Positions 58,316 to 64,000 of a stretch of DNA of 64,000 nucleotides are shown here, piece after piece. A program made the position numbers and the translations under genes. The stretch spans positions 18,869,501-18,933,500 of the forward strand of contig JAMJFZ010001815.1 in NCBI GenBank assembly GCA_026225945.1, given 5' to 3'. This stretch comes from Cricetomys ansorgei. Lineage: Eukaryota; Chordata; Mammalia; Rodentia; Nesomyidae. The notes under the pieces were generated by a model. That model worked only from the letters and a program-made list of their open reading frames with translations, did not search any database and was not told the origin of the DNA. The number at the start of each line of letters is the position of its first letter. The first letter of the stretch is position 1.

Positions 58316-59445
58316 GCTCTAAATTTAAAATGTCAACACTTATAGTTTAATATTAAAAAGTATATATTATAGCTACATAAAATTACCAGTGATATCTTAA
58401 AAACTTGTATTTTAGCTATATACAGCCCATTTTTGCTTTAGCAAAATTATAGTGACTATATAAAAGTGAGCTAAGAGTATTTACTCTAAAGTGTTCCATG
58501 TCCCAAATAATTCTGAACCATATGGCAGAAATTTGATACAGATGGCTAAACTTGCTGTCATGCTCGTTAATTATTAATAGTAAAAACCAACACAAAGAGT
58601 TCGATGTGAGACACTGGCCCCTCAGAACTATGAACTCGTGTGAAATTCTATACAAATATCATCTTAAAGTACCCAAAAACAAGTAAGATAATAGGCGAAG
58701 ATAAGAGACAAAAGGAGAAATGTGTATAGTATGTGCCAACCAGACACTGAGGCAGACACTTCACATATCTTGGGTGATTTGACATCATAGTATTCAGTAT
58801 TCAGGGATGTAGACGTGGTTAACTAGCTTTTCTTTTCCCAAGCAAACATAATACTTGGTTCACATATCCGTAATGGAAAGGTTAAGTTGCTCAATCTTAT
58901 GATTCTCTTGCACAATTTCTGTCAGTCTCATCTCTTGAATCATCATCAGCCTCGGGCTTTACTCAGAGCTGTCTCTGAAAGACTGGTTTAGCCCTTCAAC
59001 TCACCTTTCAAAATATCTCCAATGCAGGCCACTCACTCTGTGTCCCAGGTGCCTAATGAGTCATGTTCCTCTCCCCAGTCGACAGGGCAGGATATCAAAG
59101 CCTCGTGTATCTTTCTGGGTGGATACAACATCATTAAGCTTAAATATGCCCTTTGCCAAGAGACATGAGGGTTGGGTTTAGTTATTAACTTGCTGAGCCT
59201 CCACCCAGCCTAACTATTCTAGGAAATAATTTGGTGAGTCAGGTGTTTTGATATTCATATTTTAGCAACCAGTAATCTGCCCTGGGTGCTGCAGCTAAAG
59301 GCTGAATATCCTGGAAAATCTGTCTTCGGGTTTCTGATACTTCAAAAGCTGAGCGTCCAACACACCCAGCACACAGAAAGGTACATTGTTTGCCCCAGCA
59401 CAATCGTGTTTGGTGTTCTCTTTTGTATGGCATTGCCTTGTTTGT
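58316..59445. other. Unrecognised intergenic sequence
   Basis: No repeat recognised; 58900-59445 is richer in GC and may be conserved. Confidence 0.45.
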
Positions 59446-59851
59446 TATAAAAGGTCACATTTGCCCGCCTCGGTTTTGATGGAGCTGTGAAGGGTTGACA
59501 TCAAGCACAAAGCCGCCTTCTGACTTTGGGAGTTAGAGAGTGAGAAAGCAAGAGTGACAATTTGTCATGAGACAGGACTGAAAAATGAGCTTCTCCTCCG
59601 CTCCTGATAGAGAAATCTCGAGCTCGGTGACCACGCACCTGCCTCTCTGTCTACAGGGCTTGACTCACTCGGTATTTTCTTCCTGGCAGCTGGTGTTGCA
59701 ACCATTCCAAGTGACAGAATTTCCATCACCCGACTCCTACCAAACATGCATGCATACACAGAAGAACCTGGAAGAAGTCGGGGCTAGGGAGAAACAGCAG
59801 GTTGGGCACCTCCCCCTTTTCACAGGAGTAATCATAACATCTGCTTGAGAG
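59446..59851 (+). promoter_or_regulatory. Candidate TATA promoter and first exon
   Basis: TATAAAAGG at 59446-59454, repeat-free sequence after it, and a strong donor GAG|GTAAGG at 59852. An internal acceptor-like CTCTGTCTACAG ends at 59656. The region could give a non-coding RNA first exon. The 87-codon ORF across it resembles nothing known. This is inferred from signals only. Confidence 0.3.
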
Positions 59852-60211
59852 GTAAGGACTCTGCTAATTTAGAAAAACACAAACACAGCTAAATTTCCTA
59901 AAAATCAAGACATAAGGAAATTTATTTTAGGGAAAAAGAGTCCTAAAAGCAAATGATAGCTAATTTCCTATTGCATTCTTTCAGTGTGATAAATGCTAAG
60001 CCAAAGACAACTTGTATGCTTTTGGGCACGCTGATGCTCATAAAATCTCTATAATGCTCCCAGGGGAACTTTAAGATTATGATTTTCCCAGAGTTGCACA
60101 ACTGAGTCAAAACTTAGATGATCTGGAGAATTCTTAAATTATGTTGAACTTACCTTGAAGAGATAAAACTACTGATAAGTATATTGTATTGCCTATACAG
60201 TAACTCCCTGA
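59852..60211. other. Unrecognised spacer
   Basis: Nothing recognised. Confidence 0.45.
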
Positions 60212-60394
60212 AGATTTATTTCTTTTATGTGTATGTATTTGCCTGCATGTGTGTATGCATCAAGTACATGCCCGGTGCCTTTAGAGGTCAGAAGAGAGCA
60301 TCAGATCCCCTGCGGGTGTGGGTGCTGGGAACTGAACCCCGGTCCTCTCCAAGAGCAGCAAATGTGCTTAACCCCTGAGCCACCTCCCAGCCCA
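60212..60394 (-). repeat. B3-type SINE, antisense
   Basis: 'gatttatttcttttatgtgt', 'atcagatcccctgcgggtgt', 'gggaactgaaccccggtcct', 'gagccacctcccagccca'. Better preserved than the other antisense copies. Confidence 0.88.
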
Positions 60395-61180
60395 CTACAG
60401 TATTTTTTTTTTTTTAAAGAAAATTAATACTACTAGCATGTACCCTGCAAAGCAAGCTTATGGCTGGTTTGGTTTGTACACATACAGAGCAACATACAGA
60501 TGTCAAAACTTGTTTTGACATACTTGTTTACCATTCTTCAAACGAAACAATACAAAATGATATAGGGTTATGTTGGTAAAGCAATGAATTATCTTACATT
60601 CTAAGTGACAACTAAAAAACACTTCCAAATATATTTGAGAAAGTTGTTATAAATCTGATACCAATAAATGGTAAATACAAGGAAAAGAAGGGAGAGGGCA
60701 CAGAGGAGGAAGGATGGTAAAAGCAAGAAGAAAACAAGATAGTTTATGTGAATACAGTTGACACATAAAAGTCATATACAGTGTGGTATACAGTATGGTA
60801 TTTTAAGGTGTACAGTGTGATATTTTAACATGTTGTAAAATGATAAAGCTAAATTAACCAACATGTCCAACATTTCACATACTAGGTTTGGTATCTGATG
60901 AGAATTCTGGAGATAGATTCTCAGCAAGTTTCAAGCATATAAACTATTATTACATGTAGTCACTCTGAACACATAAGATCTCCAGAACTTACTCACTACT
61001 AAAAGTAAAATGGAGAGATATTGGTTATATGACACGTGTAAAAATTTCTATCTATATGTTTCAATCTCAATAATAGTGTTTATAGAATCACATGAAACCA
61101 ACATGAAAATGAGTGAAAAATACTTCTACATGAGCAACAAAAATCATTAGTAACTGCTAATTCTTATTTATTTGTTTGCT
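60395..61180. other. Unrecognised intergenic sequence
   Basis: A small local repeat 'tacagtgtggtatacagtat' with 'gtacagtgtgatattttaa' lies at 60777-60832; otherwise nothing. Confidence 0.5.
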
Positions 61181-61318
61181 TTTTAATATGGTATCTCTAT
61201 GTAGCCCTAGATGGTCTGGAATTCACTATGTAGATGAAGCTGACCCTGAACTCACAAAGATCTGCCTGCCTCTGACTCCTAAGTGCTGGGATTAAAGGTG
61301 GATGTTATAGCATGCATG
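61181..61318 (-). repeat. B1 SINE, antisense
   Basis: 'tatgtagccctagatggtct', 'gaagctgaccctgaactcac', 'agtgctgggattaaaggtgg'. Confidence 0.88.
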
Positions 61319-61325
61319 CACATGT

Positions 61326-61355
61326 ACACACACACACACACACACACTCACACAC
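61326..61355. repeat. (CA)n microsatellite
   Basis: About 14 CA units with one TC interruption. Confidence 0.92.
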
Positions 61356-61539
61356 ATGCACTGCTAAATCTTATGCTCTCTGGTGATGATACGAAAAAAG
61401 AAAACCCATCACCAAGACTATTTTCTCTTAACCTGCAAAAGTGAGCATGTAGCAAATTTTCTCTTTAAGATGTTTCTACAAATAGAATCACCCAAAAGCA
61501 GACAATTTGCTCCTGACCCAGATTAGTTTAAATTGTGTT

Positions 61540-61595
61540 TTGTTTGTTTGTTTGTTTGGTTGGTTTTTGGTTTTTTGTTGTTGTTGTTTTTGCTG
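61540..61595. repeat. (GTTT)n/(GTT)n tract
   Basis: TTTG, TTGG and GTT units in succession. Confidence 0.85.
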
Positions 61596-62281
61596 AATAA
61601 ATTAGATTAATCTTGGAAGCCATGCAGGGTCAGGGCCTCCTTAGTATTTGGCTGAAAAACTTTAAAAACAAGATTCCTATTTTTCATGATACTGTATGTT
61701 TCTCTTTCTCTGCACCCTAGATAAATTCAGCAACTCATAATACATTTCAAAAATAGGAAACATAAGAATAAACAAATTTGTAGTTAAGAATAAAGGAATT
61801 TAATCCTAATGAAAGCTTGAGTATAAAAATGTAATCGTATTGTTGTGGCTTTTCTGGCTACTGTGTTCACAGTGATGATTCCAATGTAAAAATCTAGAAC
61901 TATAAAGGAGAACTTTTCTATTTAAAATAATTTTAAAATGTTTAATTTTGTATTCTGTATGGACATTGGAATTTAGAGTGTATGCATTTCTAAGGAGTTC
62001 CAGCATTAATTATAGATATTCTAGAAGTTCAATACGAACAGAAATATTCAGAACATAGACCTTTTATTTTGTAAAAAGGTCTTTGTAAGGATAAATTTCC
62101 AACACACCCATGAAGCAGCCTATTATGACACCCAGCTTACAGATCAGAAAGAGAGGTATAAAAATTTTATAAAGTCTCAGATCTTAAGAAGACATTTCAA
62201 TGTTTTAAATTGAGTAATGAATTCATGAAGTACCTGAAAAGAAGTACACAACGTAAAAAAATTCTACAATTGAAAAAAGCC
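61596..62281. other. Unrecognised intergenic sequence
   Basis: Nothing recognised. Confidence 0.5.
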
Positions 62282-62445
62282 AGCTGGCAGGTGGTGGCAC
62301 ACATCTTTAATCCCAGCATTTGAGAGGCAGAGGCCCTCTATAAAATTCCATGACAGGCAGGGCTACACAGAGAAACCCTGTCACAAAAATAGAAGAAAAG
62401 GGGAGGAGGAAGAGAAGAAAAAGAAAAAAGAAAGAAAAGAAAATG
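62282..62445 (+). repeat. B1 SINE, internally deleted, with purine tail
   Basis: 'aggtggtggcacacatcttt', 'aatcccagcatttgagaggc', then directly 'ctctataaaattccatgaca' and 'gctacacagagaaaccctgt'. The middle is deleted. GA-rich tail to 62445. Unlike most copies here it keeps the 'ctacacagag' form. Confidence 0.85.
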
Positions 62446-63619
62446 GCAAGAACATTGAATTTTGATGTTAAACAAATATGAAAAGTGATACACATAAAAA
62501 GTTTTACTTGATACAAAGAAGAGTTTTTCTTTTATGCAGATTTTAATTAATAGTAAATCAATGTTGAAATAACTTTATATTATTTGTTGCATTAATATTT
62601 TAGACAATATTATCAAATAATCCTGTCATGCAACAAATAATTTAAAGTTGACAAATCTTCATTTCCATTAATTCAATGTTTTAAATCCCTTTCTCTAGAC
62701 TCACTAGAAGTAATGTTCTTTTTGTCCAAGTCTGACTTTTCCTTGGAGTTTAAACCATTTTGAAATAGAGAAATATGTAGAAAATGAAACAGGCTATGGA
62801 AATGAAATTGATGGGAGACACAGGAAAGAATCCAATACAACTTTGAAGATCTGGGCTTTGAAAATGCATTTGGAAAAGACACTTCAAGACCCTAGAAGAC
62901 TGTAAGAGATAGATCTCTGCATAAAAGGAAAAGGGAAGTGGTAAGAGTTCTGCTTGAGCCACAGTGAACTAGAAGATTCATCAGGCTATCTAAGAGAAGC
63001 AGTCTGATGTGGACCAAAGATAGGTGGCTGGAATCAGCTAAAAAATCAGGACTTGAGATAAGGCATGAGTCATTAGACCAATGAGATAGTTGCCCTGGTG
63101 TGTTTGCTATCACAAAGCTAGTGATAATTAGCATGAATATCACATTACAAAAAAAAACAACAACACGGTAAGCTTTAGGCAGATAGAAAAGAGAATAATT
63201 CATGAAGTCATGTCATTGCTGACACTTGATACTAGATAATTATACTTTACAGGAGTGATTCAGAGATATGGTGGTGGGAGGAATGACTCCTGTCTGACAG
63301 ATTCTGATCCAAGCAAATGCTTTTATCACTTGAAAAACTCAAATAATCTGAGTTTCATTCCAGAAATAACTGTTTGCACCTTTTCACACTGTATTGCAAC
63401 TACTTTGCAGTTTAATCGATTATGCAGTGTCAGGGTTTTCTTGGTGATATATTATTAAAGACTATGGCACATGCATTATAAAAGCACATTTATTTTATAT
63501 AGACTTCAATTTTCTCCTTTAATGTATTCACTAAGATCAAGCAGTAAAGTCTTCTCACACCTCACGGTGTCCATTCAACAACCAGAGTTGAGCGACATTA
63601 TCAGGTTACAAGTGTTACA
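62446..63619. other. Unrecognised intergenic sequence
   Basis: AT-rich; the 103-codon minus-strand ORF near 62892-63203 has no recognised motif. Confidence 0.5.
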
Positions 63620-63682
63620 AGGCTACTCTGTAGCCCAGGCTAGCCTCAGCCTGTCAAGTGCAGCAATTACAGGTGAGAACCA
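63620..63682 (-). repeat. B1 fragment, antisense
   Basis: 'aaggctactctgtagcccag', 'gctagcctcagcctgtcaag', 'gcaattacaggtgagaacca'. Confidence 0.65.
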
Positions 63683-64000
63683 CAAAACACAGTTGAACAC
63701 TTTCTTTTTAACTGGAGGATTGGCATGGTCACTGTCGTGAATGTGCTTTTTCCAGAAAGACCACGGCCACTAAGTTATGCAATAACATCAAAATATCACG
63801 AAGTAGTAAGTTTGACCTTTGGACTTGTAGCTGTTATTCTCATGAAGGAAGCTATACTTAAACTTTTTCCTCAAGTCTCATAGTTGCTGTTAAAAAACTT
63901 GCAAAACTAACTTACCATTGTGTACTGTGGGCACCTATCTTAGTATCTGTGACTCGTCTAGACAAGAGTGTGTGCATCAGGAGTCATTTATGTAAATGTT
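63683..64000. other. Unrecognised sequence to window end
   Basis: Nothing recognised. Confidence 0.5.

Noticed and set aside
59585..59848. 87-codon ORF as a protein gene
   Set aside because: No motif, no family resemblance; if transcribed, more likely non-coding.
59460..64000. Fam135a first exon at the right edge
   Set aside because: Expected from human gene order beyond this side, but no CpG island or recognisable coding exon is seen within the window.

Overview
Rodent nuclear DNA, intron- and repeat-rich. The only protein-coding gene I can support is the 5' end of Col9a1 (collagen alpha-1(IX)) on the minus strand at the left edge. Four coding exons with clean splice sites (2594-2596 start codon, 2583-2596, 2071-2144, 1017-1094, 773-905) encode the signal peptide and the start of the NC4 (laminin-G/TSPN-like) domain. 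The rest of the gene lies off the left edge. The abundance of B1, B2, B3, B4/RSINE, ID, URR1 and ORR1-like elements shows a muroid rodent. The B2 3' end and a recurrent B1 variant (TTACAACAGAG instead of TACACAGAG) differ from the usual mouse and rat forms, so a cricetid (hamster, vole or deer-mouse group) is my inference, not a proof.

Layout: 1-2750, Col9a1 5' end with short introns and a 3-copy 32-bp tandem repeat just upstream. 2750-14600, upstream intergenic DNA with old L2, MIR and MER5A copies, SINEs and microsatellites, and a CTCF-like site at 5642. 14666-15335, an LTR with a B2/antisense-B1 insertion. 16400-21450, SINEs, an L1 3' end and a probable pogo/Tigger fossil. 21470-23330, a minus-strand MaLR internal region plus LTR piece. 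26000-27160, B1, a long purine array, an LTR piece, URR1 and paired E-boxes. 30094, second CTCF-like site. 33830-37258, MaLR LTR, a solo class-II LTR with perfect target duplication, an interstitial telomeric tract, and an antisense GAPDH processed pseudogene split by a URR1 transposon. 39227-44400, ORR1-like LTR, SINEs and microsatellites. 44890-49600, oppositely oriented L1 fragments, one split by an LTR. 50473-55613, a degraded class-I retroviral sequence organised R-U5-...-U3-R-A-rich tail with a target duplication, that is, what a LINE-retrotransposed copy of a retroviral RNA should look like. 55787-56297, a solo LTR with 6-bp duplication. 56600-64000, SINEs and unique sequence, including a candidate TATA promoter and first exon at 59446-59851.

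Nothing here works as an operon or pathway. Functionally the window is the Col9a1 promoter and its upstream intergenic space. From human gene order (COL9A1 next to FAM135A) the intergenic interval probably leads towards Fam135a, which I do not see inside the window. Most short ORFs are translations of SINEs, microsatellites and spacer DNA.
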